Origin: AP-15 sp963845735
GTDB taxonomy: Bacteria > Pseudomonadota > Alphaproteobacteria > ATCC43930 > CGMCC-115725
Assembly (NCBI GenBank): GCA_963845735.1
Contig: CAWJTR010000038.1
Span: 185,222 to 249,221 of the forward strand
DNA length: 64,000 bases
Direction of reading: 5' to 3'
How positions within the stretch are numbered: the first letter of the stretch is position 1; each line of letters opens with the position of its first letter. This document shows positions 28,358 to 37,658 of this stretch, piece by piece. The position numbers were made by a program, and so were the translations under genes. The notes below the pieces were generated by a model. That model saw nothing but the letters and a program-made list of their open reading frames with translations. It did no database searches and was not told where the DNA came from.

Positions 28358-29233
28358 TTGTGGTGGGAGTGTCGGGCAACGTGCGATGGTTCCTTGCAGG
28401 GTGACGCAGGAACCGAGACGAAGGGAGGCGCCGATACCGGCTTATTCGTGAGCCACGATGGCGGAGCGCGGTGGGAATGCCTCAGCGCCAATGGGGCTGT
28501 GCCAACGATCTGGTCGCTGACCATCGACCCGGTCGATCCCGATATTCTCTTTACCGGCACGCGCCCCGCTGCGGTCTATCGCTCGCGCGATGGCGGACGG
28601 CACTGGGAGAAACTGGCCGTAGACCTCGCCCGGGAGTGCTCGATTGGCACACCCTTTGTGACCAGCGTCATCGTCGACCCCGACGATCATCGCAGGGTCT
28701 GGGCCGGGGTGGAAATTGACGGCGTCTTCCGCAGCCGGGACGGCGGGGACACCTGGACACACCTTGATGGGGGTTTGTACGATCCGGACATTCACGCCGT
28801 GACGATCGCGGCGACGCAGCCCAAGCGCATCTATGCCAGCACCGCACGCGAAATGTTTGTCAGTGATGATCTGGGCGACACCTGGCAGCCCTTGGGCATC
28901 AAGGGGAAATGGCCGCTGCCCTATGCCCGCGGCATGGTGGTCAAGGCCGATGACCCCGGCGTGCTCTTCGCCGGGTGTGGGGAGACCACGACGGGTGAAA
29001 AGGGGCACGTGCTCCGCACCACAAACTTCGGGGAGACTTGGGAGATCCTACCGCTCCCCACCCAGAGCAATGCGACTGTGTGGGGCCTTGCCACGCATCC
29101 CGCTGACGCCAACCGCATTGTGGCGTTCAGCCTGTTCGGCGAGGTGTATGTCACCGAGGACGTCGGCGAATCCTGGGGCAAGATCGCGCGTGAATTCGGC
29201 GAGATCAGGGCCGCAGTCTGGGTGCCAAACTAG
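28358..29233 (+). pseudogene. BNR/sialidase-type beta-propeller protein, 5'-truncated
   Basis: About 265 residues of beta-propeller repeats with Asp-box-like motifs: SHDGGARWECL, SRDGGRHWEKL, SRDGGDTWTHL, SDDLGDTWQPL, TNFGETWEIL, TEDVGESWGKI. The frame is open upstream but fuses at about 28340-28420 with the amidohydrolase remnant, so the natural N-terminus is lost. Such proteins are common next to amidohydrolases in soil bacteria; function unknown. It could be expressed as a truncated protein. Confidence 0.7.
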
Positions 29234-29451
29234 CGCCGCATCCTCACGAGTGCGACGTGCCCCCAACCGTCATGGCCGGGCTTGGCGGCTGCGAAGTCTA
29301 GGTTTTGTGCGGATCCCCGGCAACCCAACCGGCTATGGCTCCCCCATTGTCCCGGGATGGTCGCCCGAATCCCGGACCTTAAGCCCGAATACCCTTCTAC
29401 CCGGCGGCGGGCGTGACCATCTAGGCAGCGCAAGATCGCATTGAGCGCACG

Positions 29452-30727
29452 ATGAGCCGTCAGGTAGCGGAATTCGCTTACGACCTCCATTCGGGACTCG
29501 CCGCGCTTCAGGTCTCCGAGTTCGACGATTTGCATGTGATTGGTATGGCCGCGACGCTCGCCATACACATCAAAGGCCTGGGCCAGATCGATTATGAAAT
29601 CCTGAGAAAGGTCTCAGACCATTTCATGTCGATCCCCTCGATCGCGCTAGAAAAGATCCTCCGCGTCCTGGAGCAGGTTGGATTCGTCCGCCTCGTCGAG
29701 CGAGGGCCGAGGATCCAGCAGGTTATCCCTAACATCCCGGTCTTCGACGACGTGTATGAGCAGATCGGCAGCTACGCGAATTCGGAATGCCAACTGAACA
29801 GCCACGAGCAGGCAACTCTCGCCATCCTGGCGGAACTGCAAGACGCGCCGCGCAATCGTGACGCCCTCTACAACACGTTGGGCATTGAGAAGCCGCTGTT
29901 CGAGCGCTGCTTGGTCATCGGGCAAAAGAGCGGGATCTTCTCCGAGCATCTGGCGCGCGGCCGGACGATGCTCATCAGTCCCTACTATTTCTCCGACAAC
30001 CTCGACGGGCTGGCAGACGCCGCGGCCTCGGTTGGGGCGAGCGCCATCCAGTCCACGCTCGGGAAGATCAAGAACAACCAGGGATGGCCGCTCTCGCTGA
30101 TCGCCACCCATAACGAAATCGGCGGCGTGAAGCTCAGCCCGACCGAGGCAGCGCTGGTCACCAAGCTCGCCGAAGAAGGGGTGATCAAGCCGCCGACGAT
30201 CAAATTTGGCACGAGGAAGCATTCCTTCGTCTTCACTCCCAGACCGGGCAAGACCCGGCTGAATGCCGCGAACCGAGAGATCTACGAGCGGGCGATGGCC
30301 CTGATTTCGGCGATCAGGAAGGGGCAACTGCTGCCCGACCGCTTCAAGATCCGTCTGCCCGTCCAAATCCTCGAAGTCTTGCGGGACCAGGGCTACATTG
30401 GCTCGAACTCCGACGCGCGCGACCAGTATCAGAATCTCGTCGTGCTCCGAGTTCGCGTACCTCAAGGAGACAGTGCCCGGCCGCTGGCAACTGCATCTCA
30501 ACCCGACCCCCGAAAACCGGGCGGCGCTTGATCTCGCGATCAATCTGCTGCGGACGGGCGCACTGGCCGGCATGGAGGTCAACCAGGAGGCGCGGATCGC
30601 TCTGACGAAGGACGAGGAATATATCCAGTCGCTCATCTCGGCGAGCGAGTTAAAAAAGCGGCAGAAACAGATCAAGGACGAACAAGCAGCGCACGAATTC
30701 GAGCAACTTCTGCTGAAGTTCGACTGA
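29452..30727 (+). pseudogene. Unrecognised protein A of a two-gene unit, single-base frameshift
   Basis: About 424 residues if one extra C at 30444-30450 is removed; the first frame ends at 30531 and the second resumes EFAYLKETVPGRWQLHLNPTPENR and ends at 30727. It appears to be built of winged-helix-like modules: YEILRKVSDHFMSIPSIALEKILRVLEQVGFVRLVE, then LAILAELQDAPRNRDALYNTLGI and LSPTEAALVTKLAEEGVIKPP. I recognise no named family. The C-terminus is charged and helical (SELKKRQKQIKDEQAAHEFEQ, possible coiled coil). Its stop overlaps the start of the nuclease-like gene by one base, so the two are translationally coupled. Confidence 0.7.
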
Positions 30728-31812
30728 TGGGCAAATACGACAAGGACCGGTATTACAAGGAACTGGCCATCAGGTATTGCCTCGCGAGGGGCGCTGTCCC
30801 GTTCCTTGAGGTTGTCGTGCCGAACGTCGCCGACCTGAGCAACTCAGTCGAGGTCCTGACCGACATCGATGTCCTGGGCGTAGCGACCGTTGGTGACGGC
30901 GGCCTTCGCCGAACCATCTTCGACTGCAAAACCACGTTCAAGATGAGTTCGGTCAACCGAGCGTTCTGGGCCGGGGGGCTGAAGGATTATACCGACTGCG
31001 ACGACGCCTTCGTGATCCTTAAGACGAAGGCGGTCCACAACCATCGGATATCCGCGCTGTCGATCGGTGTGGATCTCCACACTGAGGAATCGTTCAAGGA
31101 CCTGGGTAAGACGATCGACCCAGCGTTCCCGACCGATAGCTGCTATCAAGCTTCGGTGGATCGCTGGAACGCAGTCTACGATTGCTACGCTGCTAATAAG
31201 TGGTCCGACCCGTTGTTCAATCTGGCTCGGAATTCGGTCCCGCTGACAAAATCTCCCTGGAGCGTGTTTCGTCGGATCATCGCGGCTTTGCAGGAAGCCC
31301 GAGGACAGTTCGATCCGGGGAAGGCACAACATGTCGCCATCTTCCTCGATGTCCTGGCGTCTGCCTTTGTGTTATGGGCAGTCCTCGGCCGAGACATCCG
31401 CCGCTTTTACGAACCAACGATTGAGAAGCCGGCGTTCGAACAAATATTGCGGTATTACCTTTGGGGAGGGAAGGAACTATATCAAATCCGACAGCAGATG
31501 CGGGAAAGATTGAAGAACGGGGATGTGAGCACTGGCGAACTCCCGGCGTGGGATTTGCTGCTGTCCTTTACCGGCCTGATTGTTGGTGCGCCTCAGAGCT
31601 TATTGGAATGCGCCCATGTCTGCCGCGAGATATCGATTAGGACAGCAACCGGCCCCAACGATGCCCACGACAAGATCATCGCCGAACGGCTCAAATCTGG
31701 CTCTCGGCTTCGGCAATTTTCCGCCGCACTAGGTGATTATCTAGTCGCCGGAGGTCATCTCCCGAGAGATCTGCGCAAGAAGGTTCAAGGGCTGTTGTTC
31801 GCACCTGGATGA
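30727..31812 (+). CDS. PD-(D/E)XK nuclease-like protein B
   Basis: A 361-residue protein. VEVLTDIDVLGVATV followed, after about 22 residues, by RTIFDCKTT fits the D-(X)n-(D/E)XK core (Asp in TDIDVLG, then DCK), with an upstream acidic helix and FWAGGLKDYTDCDDAFVILKTK after it, as in restriction-endonuclease-like folds. The remaining 250 residues are helical and unrecognised. It starts inside the stop of protein A. The pairing of a winged-helix protein with a nuclease suggests DNA targeting, possibly defence, but that is inference. The reading frame is intact. Confidence 0.75.
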   Translation: MGKYDKDRYYKELAIRYCLARGAVPFLEVVVPNVADLSNSVEVLTDIDVLGVATVGDGGLRRTIFDCKTTFKMSSVNRAFWAGGLKDYTDCDDAFVILKTKAVHNHRISALSIGVDLHTEESFKDLGKTIDPAFPTDSCYQASVDRWNAVYDCYAANKWSDPLFNLARNSVPLTKSPWSVFRRIIAALQEARGQFDPGKAQHVAIFLDVLASAFVLWAVLGRDIRRFYEPTIEKPAFEQILRYYLWGGKELYQIRQQMRERLKNGDVSTGELPAWDLLLSFTGLIVGAPQSLLECAHVCREISIRTATGPNDAHDKIIAERLKSGSRLRQFSAALGDYLVAGGHLPRDLRKKVQGLLFAPG

Positions 31813-32473
31813 AGTGGGCCGAACTCCACGGCCGTCCCGGAGAATGTCCACACTCGGCCCGCAGTGGAGGGTCGAGGTATCTGGCTGCGCCGATTTCGCC
31901 GGGTCAGGGGTATTTAGGGCTTCTCGCCATGGCGAGGCAGGTTTCCGACGTGGGTACCCTTGCGGACAGGGTGACAAATTTATCCGCCCAAAATTTCTCT
32001 AGTTTATCGCTTGATCAGAACTCAGTCCGATACACGCAAGCTCTAGTTTTTAGTCTTCAAGCAGGAACGGTCAGCCTCGCCACGTCAAAACTGTACACGC
32101 GGGCGGTGTTGCCGCCGGCGATCTTAGCCTGTTCGTCGTCCGGCACGCCCTCCAGGATCTCCGCCAGGATTTTCTGCGATTGCGGAAACGTCAACTCGCT
32201 GTGCGGATAGTCCGAGCCCCACATCATGTTGTCGACGCCGATGACGTCTCGCAGGCGAATGCCGATGGCGTCCTCCTGGAAGCTTAAGACGACGTTGCGG
32301 CGGAAGAAGTCGCTCGGCACCATGCCGTGCTTGAACCGGTAAATCGCCTCGCCGTGGCGCTCGCGGTAGGTGTAGTCCATCGTGGAGAGCAGGTGCGGCG
32401 CCCAGGCCAGCTCGAACTCGACGATGGCCAGCCTCAGGCGGGGATGACGCTCGAAGACGCCGGAGAAGATTAG

Positions 32474-33666
32474 GGAACGTCTGAATAACCGGTGATCGGG
32501 CGGGTGGGAAGCATACGATGGCCGCGATCAGCGGCAGGACTGGGTGGAGGGGTGGCTGTGCGGTCGCACTGCGGCGTCCAGCAAGGGGTGGCTCGGGCGG
32601 TGCAAGCGCACGACGCCGGCGCCGGTGCACTACGCCTCTGCCACCCGCAAGAGCTGGCGGCGGACGGTGTAGAGATTGGCCAGGGCCGCGGTCACCAGCA
32701 GACGATGCAGGTTCTTGTTGAGCCCGCGGTAGCGCACTTTAGCAAAGCCGAACACCCGCTTGATGACCCCGATGGGATGCTCCACTTTGGCCCGCACCTT
32801 CGATTTGGTGCGGTTCTTCGCCCGCTCGACCTCGTCTACCACGCCGCGATGGCGATAGCGGCGGTTGACAAAGTCGCGCGCCCGCGGCGCGCATTGGCGG
32901 ATCACCGCCCGCTGGCCGCGATAGGCCTGGTCGCCCCACACCCGGGTCTCTCGGCCGTGCAGCAGTTCGGGCAGCACCCTGCTGTCGGCGACATTGGCGG
33001 GGGTCGCGGCCACCGCGTGGATCAGCTTCGATCGGCTGTCGACGCCAAAATGCGCCTTCATGCCGAAGTACCACTGGTTGCCCTTCCTGGTCTGGCGCAT
33101 CTCGGGATCGCGCGCCTTATCGGCGTTCTTGGTCGAGGAGGGGGCATTGATGATGGTCGCATCGACGATCGTGCCGGTGGAAACCTTCAACCCGTTCTCG
33201 GCCAGATGCCGCTGCACTTCCTCGAACAGCCGCCGGCCCAGATCATGCGCCTCCAACAGGTGGCGGAAGCGGCACATCGTCGTCTCGTCCGGCACCGGTT
33301 CGCGGCCGAGGTCGATGCCGACAAACCGCCGCATCGCCGGCAAATCGTACAGCGCCTCCTCGACCCCCGGGTCCGACAGGTTGAACCATTGCTGCAGCAA
33401 GTAGATGCGCAGCATCCGCTCGACCCCGATCGGCGGCCGGCCATTGCCGGGCTTCGGGTAGAACGGCGCGATCAGTCGGTACAGCGCCGGCCACGGCACC
33501 ACCCGCTCCATCTCGTCGAGAAACGCTGCCCGCCGCGTCGTCTTGGCGTAGCGTTCGAACCCCGCCGTCGCCAGCGTTGCCTGTCTCATCCCCCAACCCT
33601 TGTGCGCGATCTTCCCCGCGCACCACTATATCATGATCCCAAGCCTACGGCTTTTGCAGAGGTTCC
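32474..33666 (-). mobile_element. IS5-family insertion sequence (second type) inside the amidohydrolase gene
   Basis: The element is 1193 bp, bounded by imperfect inverted repeats (GGAACGTCTGAATAA and, complemented at the other end, GGAACCTCTGCAAAA). It is flanked by a perfect TTAG duplication at 32470-32473 and 33667-33670, matching the YTAR target of IS5. It carries one intact transposase. Confidence 0.93.
32630..33589 (-). CDS. IS5-family transposase
   Basis: A 319-residue DDE transposase in one intact frame. Visible motifs are the N-terminal RRAAFLDEMERVVPWPALYRLI, GRPPIGVERMLRIYLLQQWFNLSD, the first acidic region TIVDATIINAPSSTKN, KGNQWYFGMKAHFGVD, WGDQAYRGQ and the last Glu region VEHPIGVIKRVFGFAKVRYRG. 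It is related to, but clearly distinct from, the transposase of the other two IS5-type copies in this window. It is probably active. Confidence 0.95.
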   Translation of the reverse strand: MRQATLATAGFERYAKTTRRAAFLDEMERVVPWPALYRLIAPFYPKPGNGRPPIGVERMLRIYLLQQWFNLSDPGVEEALYDLPAMRRFVGIDLGREPVPDETTMCRFRHLLEAHDLGRRLFEEVQRHLAENGLKVSTGTIVDATIINAPSSTKNADKARDPEMRQTRKGNQWYFGMKAHFGVDSRSKLIHAVAATPANVADSRVLPELLHGRETRVWGDQAYRGQRAVIRQCAPRARDFVNRRYRHRGVVDEVERAKNRTKSKVRAKVEHPIGVIKRVFGFAKVRYRGLNKNLHRLLVTAALANLYTVRRQLLRVAEA

Positions 33667-34410
33667 TTAGATCGCACAGCGACAGCGCCGGATAGAACGC
33701 CTTTGTCGCGCGGCTGCTGGCGTCGCGCAGCGTTCCGGGACCGGCCCCGCGGATCTTGCCCTGCCGTCGCGTCGCCGTGTGCAGGCTCAGCGGCAGGTCG
33801 AGCGCCGCAGCGACGGCCCAGAACGGCTCATACTCGGGTTGGTCGTAGCGGCGGTCCTCGGCTGGATATTCGGTGATCATCGCACCGGCGAGACCGAGCC
33901 GCGCGGCGCGCTCCAGCTCCTTGATCCCGTCCTGGACGTCGTCCAGGTTGATCATCGCGATGCCCTTCAATCGGGCGGGATCGGTGCGGCAGAACTCGGC
34001 GAGCCAGTCATTGTACGCACGAAAGATGGCGGACATCAGCGGCGTGTCCGCCACCTTGAAGTAAAACAGCCCTTGGCTCGGATAGAGGACTTCACCGGCC
34101 ACCCCGTCGATCTCCATGTCCTTAAGGTGCTGCTCGGGGTCGTAGCCGCCGCGCAGCACGTCTTCGAAGCGCCCCTGGGGGGAGATCGTCTCGGGGCCTC
34201 GAACCGCGCGCCGGCGTTCGAGATCAGACCGATCCCGGAGAGGATCTGATCCGCCTCGACCACGACGTAGTCGCCGCCATTGATCCGCTCGATCCGCGGC
34301 GCCCGATCGCGGAACGCCCTATCGATGCGGGTTTGCCACAGATCGGGCGGTTCGAACACGTGAGAGTCAGACGAGAGAACTAAGGGCAGCATCGGCATCT
34401 CCTTTCTCAC

Positions 34411-34704
34411 CCGATCGCGGGCAACACCTTTGGCAACCGGCCCATCGCCGTCAAGGTCAGCACGGTTGGCGGTCCGTACTCGGCCGCCGCCAAGGTCGGT
34501 TTAGGCCTTACCGGGGCCGAGCCGGTTGTCATGCGAACAGCCGGAATCGGCGCCGAGCTGCCGATAACCTGTGAATGACGATTGGGACAAATTTGCCCCA
34601 CTCCGGCCGTTGCCTGATGCGGGCCTGGCCAGCTACCGGGTTGCCTTGAGCGATCGGAAGCTGCGAACCTGCACCCGGCGACAAGTACAAGAAATTACGC
34701 TAAG
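34411..34704. other. Intergenic, decayed coding-like frame
   Basis: A + strand frame without a start (about 34418-34578, reading GNTFGNRPIAVKVSTVGG and similar) looks protein-like but matches nothing I know. It may be a gene fragment. No complete gene is present before the IS at 34705. Confidence 0.35.
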
Positions 34705-35917
34705 GAAACACTGAAATAAGTCAGGTTTCGGGTGGTCGGATCGGGTAGAATCGGCGGGTCCGGGGGGACCGAGGGGCGGGGCAATGCGGCGGCAGGGGAC
34801 TTTTTCGCAGGCGGAATATGCCGCGAAGAAAAAGCAGACGCGACGGGACAAGTTTCTGGCCGAGATGGAGCAGGTGGTGCCGTGGGCGCGGCTGGTGGAT
34901 CGCCTGCGGCCGCTTTATCCGAAGGGTGAGCGCGGCCGGCCGCCAATCGGGCTGGAGCGGATGCTGCGGATCTACTTTTTGCAGCAATGGTATGGGCTGG
35001 CGGATGAGGCGCTGGAGGATGCGCTGTACGACAGTCAGGCGCTGCGCGGCTTTGCCGGGGTTGAGCTGAGCCGCGACCCGGTGCCGGACGCGACGACGGT
35101 GCTGCACTTCCGCCATTGGCTGGAGCGGCACGACCTGACCCGGGTGCTGTTCGACGAGGTCGGCAGGATGCTGGAGGAGCGCAGCCTGTTGATGCGCCAG
35201 GGGACAATCGTTGACGCCACGATCATCGCCGCTCCGTCCTCGACCAAGAACAAGCCGAAGAGCCGTGATCCTGAGATGCACCAGACCAAGAAAGGCAATC
35301 AGTGGCACTTCGGGATGAAGGCGCATATCGGGGTGGATGTCGCCTCGGGGGTGGTGCACACGCTCATCGGCACCGCCGCCAACGAAGCCGACATCAATCA
35401 GACAGCGGTGCTGCTGCACGGTCGGGAGGAGTCGGTGTTCGCCGATGCCGGCTATGCCGGGGCGGGCAAGCGGCCGGAACTTGCCGACCGCGATGTGTCC
35501 TGGAACATCGCAATCAAGCGCAGCATCATCAAAGCCTTGCCCAAAACCTTGCGGGATTTGGCGGAGCCGGTCGAGCGGGCGCTGGCGCAGCTGCGGGCCT
35601 GGGTCGAGCATCCCTTCCACATCGTCAAGAACCTGTTCCGCCATAAGAAGCTGCGCTATCGCGGCCTGGCCAAGAACACCGCGCAGCTGCGCACCCTGTT
35701 TGCCCTGGCCAACCTGGTGATCGTCAAGAAAGCCCTGTTCGCGCAAACGCCAGCGTGATCACACCCGGACTCTGCCCCGATCCGGCAAAACAACACAGAA
35801 AAACGCCAGCACAACCCCGATTTCTGCTACCTCCGACCCTTCCAAGCGGCGCGCCGCGGCCCGAAACAACTCCTCGACCGCCAGACCGCCGGTTACCCAG
35901 GATTGCTCAGTGTTTCC
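34705..35917 (+). mobile_element. IS5-type insertion sequence, copy B
   Basis: It is about 1.2 kb with terminal repeats GGAAACACTGAAATAAG and, complemented at the right, GGAAACACTGAGCAAT. It is closely similar to copy A at 734-1939 over the transposase but different in the 3' non-coding tail. The flanking tetranucleotides are CTAA (left) and CTAG (right), not identical, so one flank has mutated or the two sides come from different insertions. Confidence 0.88.
34784..35758 (+). CDS. IS5-family transposase (intact copy B)
   Basis: A 324-residue DDE transposase with no frameshift: MRRQGTFSQAEYAAKKKQTR, GRPPIGLERMLRIYFLQQWYG, TIVDATIIAAPSSTKN, KGNQWHFGMKAHIGVD, FADAGYAGAGKRPEL, HPFHIVKNLFRHKKLRYRG. 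It is the reference against which the 7-base and 1-base insertions of copy A can be recognised. It is probably functional and able to act on the ends of both copies. Confidence 0.95.
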   Translation: MRRQGTFSQAEYAAKKKQTRRDKFLAEMEQVVPWARLVDRLRPLYPKGERGRPPIGLERMLRIYFLQQWYGLADEALEDALYDSQALRGFAGVELSRDPVPDATTVLHFRHWLERHDLTRVLFDEVGRMLEERSLLMRQGTIVDATIIAAPSSTKNKPKSRDPEMHQTKKGNQWHFGMKAHIGVDVASGVVHTLIGTAANEADINQTAVLLHGREESVFADAGYAGAGKRPELADRDVSWNIAIKRSIIKALPKTLRDLAEPVERALAQLRAWVEHPFHIVKNLFRHKKLRYRGLAKNTAQLRTLFALANLVIVKKALFAQTPA

Positions 35918-35926
35918 CTAGCACGG

Positions 35927-36724
35927 ATGGCGGAGGATCTAACCTTCAAGGACGAAGCGGCGGCAGAGTATGACCGCGTCTTCGCGCACGTCACGGCGTA
36001 CTTCATGCCCTTCCTGTTACGCGCAGCCCACCTTGCACCGGGTCTACGCGTCCTCGACATAGCCACGGGCACGGGGCTCTCCGCCGAGGCGGCCCTCGCT
36101 GCTGTCGGGCCGACCGGCCACGTCACGGCCGCCGACCTCTCGGCCGCCATGGCCGAGAAGGCGCGCGAACGTCTCGGCAAAGCACCGAACCTCTTGGTCT
36201 CGGTCGAGGATGGGCAAGCTCTCTCGTTCGCAGATGGGAGTTGTGACGCGGTACTGTGCAATCTCGGGCTGATGTTCTTCCCCGACCCAGTGCGGGGCCT
36301 GTCGGAGTTTCGTCGCGTGCTTCGTCCCGGCGGGCGCGCAGCCGTCTCGGTCAATACAGTTGTGGAGCGCTCCTATAATCACCAGATCAACGAAATCATC
36401 GCACGGTACCGGCCAAGTTTGGCGGAAGCCGTCACTCGTACTTTCGCGCTCGGCGAAGCGTCGCGTCTCCGGTCTCTGTTCGATGAGGCCGGCTTGGCGA
36501 ACTTCGAGACCGATACTGTGAGGCACACCTTCGTCCTGCCTGCATTGGGGTCGACTTCAGCGGTTCAGTCGCGGTCCCACGAACGGCGGGTATCTGCGAT
36601 GCTGCCGATAGTTGTGGAGCCTACGAGGAGGGTGTTTCTCCCGTTCGTGTCAGGAGGGCAGGCGGTGTCAGAACGTCAAAGCCAATCAGATTTCGATGCC
36701 CCAGGAGATGGTGGTCATTGGTAA
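35927..36724 (+). pseudogene. SAM-dependent methyltransferase, C-terminally truncated
   Basis: The ATG lies about 6 bases after the right flank of IS copy B, so the native promoter and ribosome site are displaced. Motif I is LRVLDIATGTGLSAEAALAAV at about residues 39-59 (VLDIATGTG), followed by VTAADLSAAMAEKARERL, DGQALSFADGSCDAVLCNLG and LRPGGRAAVSV. Homology is lost after about residue 205 (RHTFVLP), and the frame continues over the antisense PIN remnant. The usual C-terminal beta strands are absent. It may be inactive. Confidence 0.75.
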
Positions 36725-37032
36725 CGAGTGGAACTTTGGCTGTTGCAGCGAGCGCCGCGAATTTTCGATCGTCCGGATCTTCGATGAAGGCAAAGTCGTG
36801 GGGGATCGACACGGCGGGTAAACTCTCCCTCTGGGCGAAAGAGATCAGCGAACTCATCCCAACGGAGGGGCGGAATTCGGCGCAAAACAAACTCGGCCTC
36901 ACGCCGGGTCGGATCGTTCCAAACCAATTGAAAACGTCTTTCCCGGATAGCCGCGAGGATACGCGCCGATGCGCTTTTCGGGTTGAAGCCCGCAGCTACG
37001 AAGACATTCGTGTCTATGACGACCCCTTCCAT
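36621..37032 (-). pseudogene. PIN-domain RNase (VapC-like toxin), single-base frameshift
   Basis: The first frame gives MEGVVIDTNVFVAAGFNPKS with the first catalytic Asp in IDTN and the Glu in REAEFVL. One extra C in a run of five (36800-36804) shifts the frame. The second frame then gives DFAFIEDPDDRKFAALA and PLVTNDHHLLG with the remaining acidic residues. Corrected, it is a complete PIN protein of about 137 residues. No antitoxin-like gene lies upstream. It overlaps the 3' tail of the methyltransferase frame on the other strand. Confidence 0.8.
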
Positions 37033-37067
37033 TCAGACTTGCGGCAGAGGTGGAGCCGTGGGCTGCA

Positions 37068-37511
37068 CTAAGCCCGCTGCAGCAATGCGCGCACGTACGG
37101 GACCGGGTCGGGATCGCCTTTCAAGCTGTCCGCATCCTGTTTGGTCTTCAATTCAATCTGCAACCGGATACCGTTCGGATCGCGGAAGTAGAAGGTCTTG
37201 CCATACCCCCTTTCGATAATCTCGGTCACGGCGACCCCATGGTCCTTGAGTCGTTGGTAGGCGGCGTCAAATTCCTCAAGCGTGTCCACCGGTAGAGCCA
37301 GGTGATTCACATGTTGGCGTTCGTTCGCCGTCGGGAGCTCGGCACCATCGAACACCGCGAAGGCATTTCCGCCACCGATCTCGACGTTATAATGCCGGCG
37401 CCCATCTGGGGTACGCGTGGTGCGGACCAACCGCATGCCCAGTATACCGCAGTAAAACTGCAGCGTGGCTTCCATATCATTCGTGTTGATGCCGACGTGA
37501 TCGATATACAT
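37068..37511 (-). CDS. VOC/glyoxalase-family protein
   Basis: A 147-residue single-module VOC protein: YIDHVGINTNDMEATLQFYCGILGMRLV (first metal His in DHVG), then HVNHLALPVDTLEEFDAAYQRL and FYFRDPNGIRLQIEL with the late metal Glu. It starts at an ATG 8 bases after AAGGAGA. It resembles glyoxalase-I-like lyases and extradiol dioxygenases. It lies downstream of the amidohydrolase on the same strand, so they may be co-transcribed in a small catabolic unit. Confidence 0.9.
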   Translation of the reverse strand: MYIDHVGINTNDMEATLQFYCGILGMRLVRTTRTPDGRRHYNVEIGGGNAFAVFDGAELPTANERQHVNHLALPVDTLEEFDAAYQRLKDHGVAVTEIIERGYGKTFYFRDPNGIRLQIELKTKQDADSLKGDPDPVPYVRALLQRA

Positions 37512-37658
37512 GGCCGTTTCTCCTTCGCAGGTTTAGTCTAAGCCAAAGCCGTAGAGGTGGGCAACCGATCGGCAGCGCGGGACCGACCTCCTTCGAGGGG
37601 GAGGGCTGCCGCTTGGAAAGTGGTTGCGGAACGAAGCCAACGTCGCGACGCGGTATCC

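Larger units (their letters stand above)
32057..34392 (-). pseudogene. Amidohydrolase-2 enzyme interrupted by IS5 and a frameshift
   Basis: The gene starts at the ATG at 34392 after AAAGGAG (MLPLVLSSDSHVFEPPDLWQ). A single-base loss at about 34180-34196 shifts the frame before ISPQGRFEDVLRGGYDPEQHL. The body continues VLYPSQGLFYFKVADTPLM, GLAGAMITEYPAEDR and LPLSLHTATRRQG to about 33667, where an IS5 element interrupts it after ALSLCDL. The sequence resumes at 32473 with IFSGVFERHPRLRLAIVEFE and ends in MMWGSDYPHSELTFP, the metal-site Asp region. It is homologous to the intact enzyme at 37659-38804. Confidence 0.9.

Noticed and set aside
32492..33670. Long + strand open frame of about 390 codons
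   Set aside because: It is antisense to an intact IS5 transposase and has no recognisable motif; high GC makes such shadows common.
34407..34601. Minus-strand short open frame before IS copy B
   Set aside because: No ribosome site or motif; the opposite strand looks more protein-like but lacks a start.
34721..35746. Long minus-strand open frame
   Set aside because: Antisense to the intact transposase of IS copy B, with GLGQAAIAQLL-type translation of the opposite strand.
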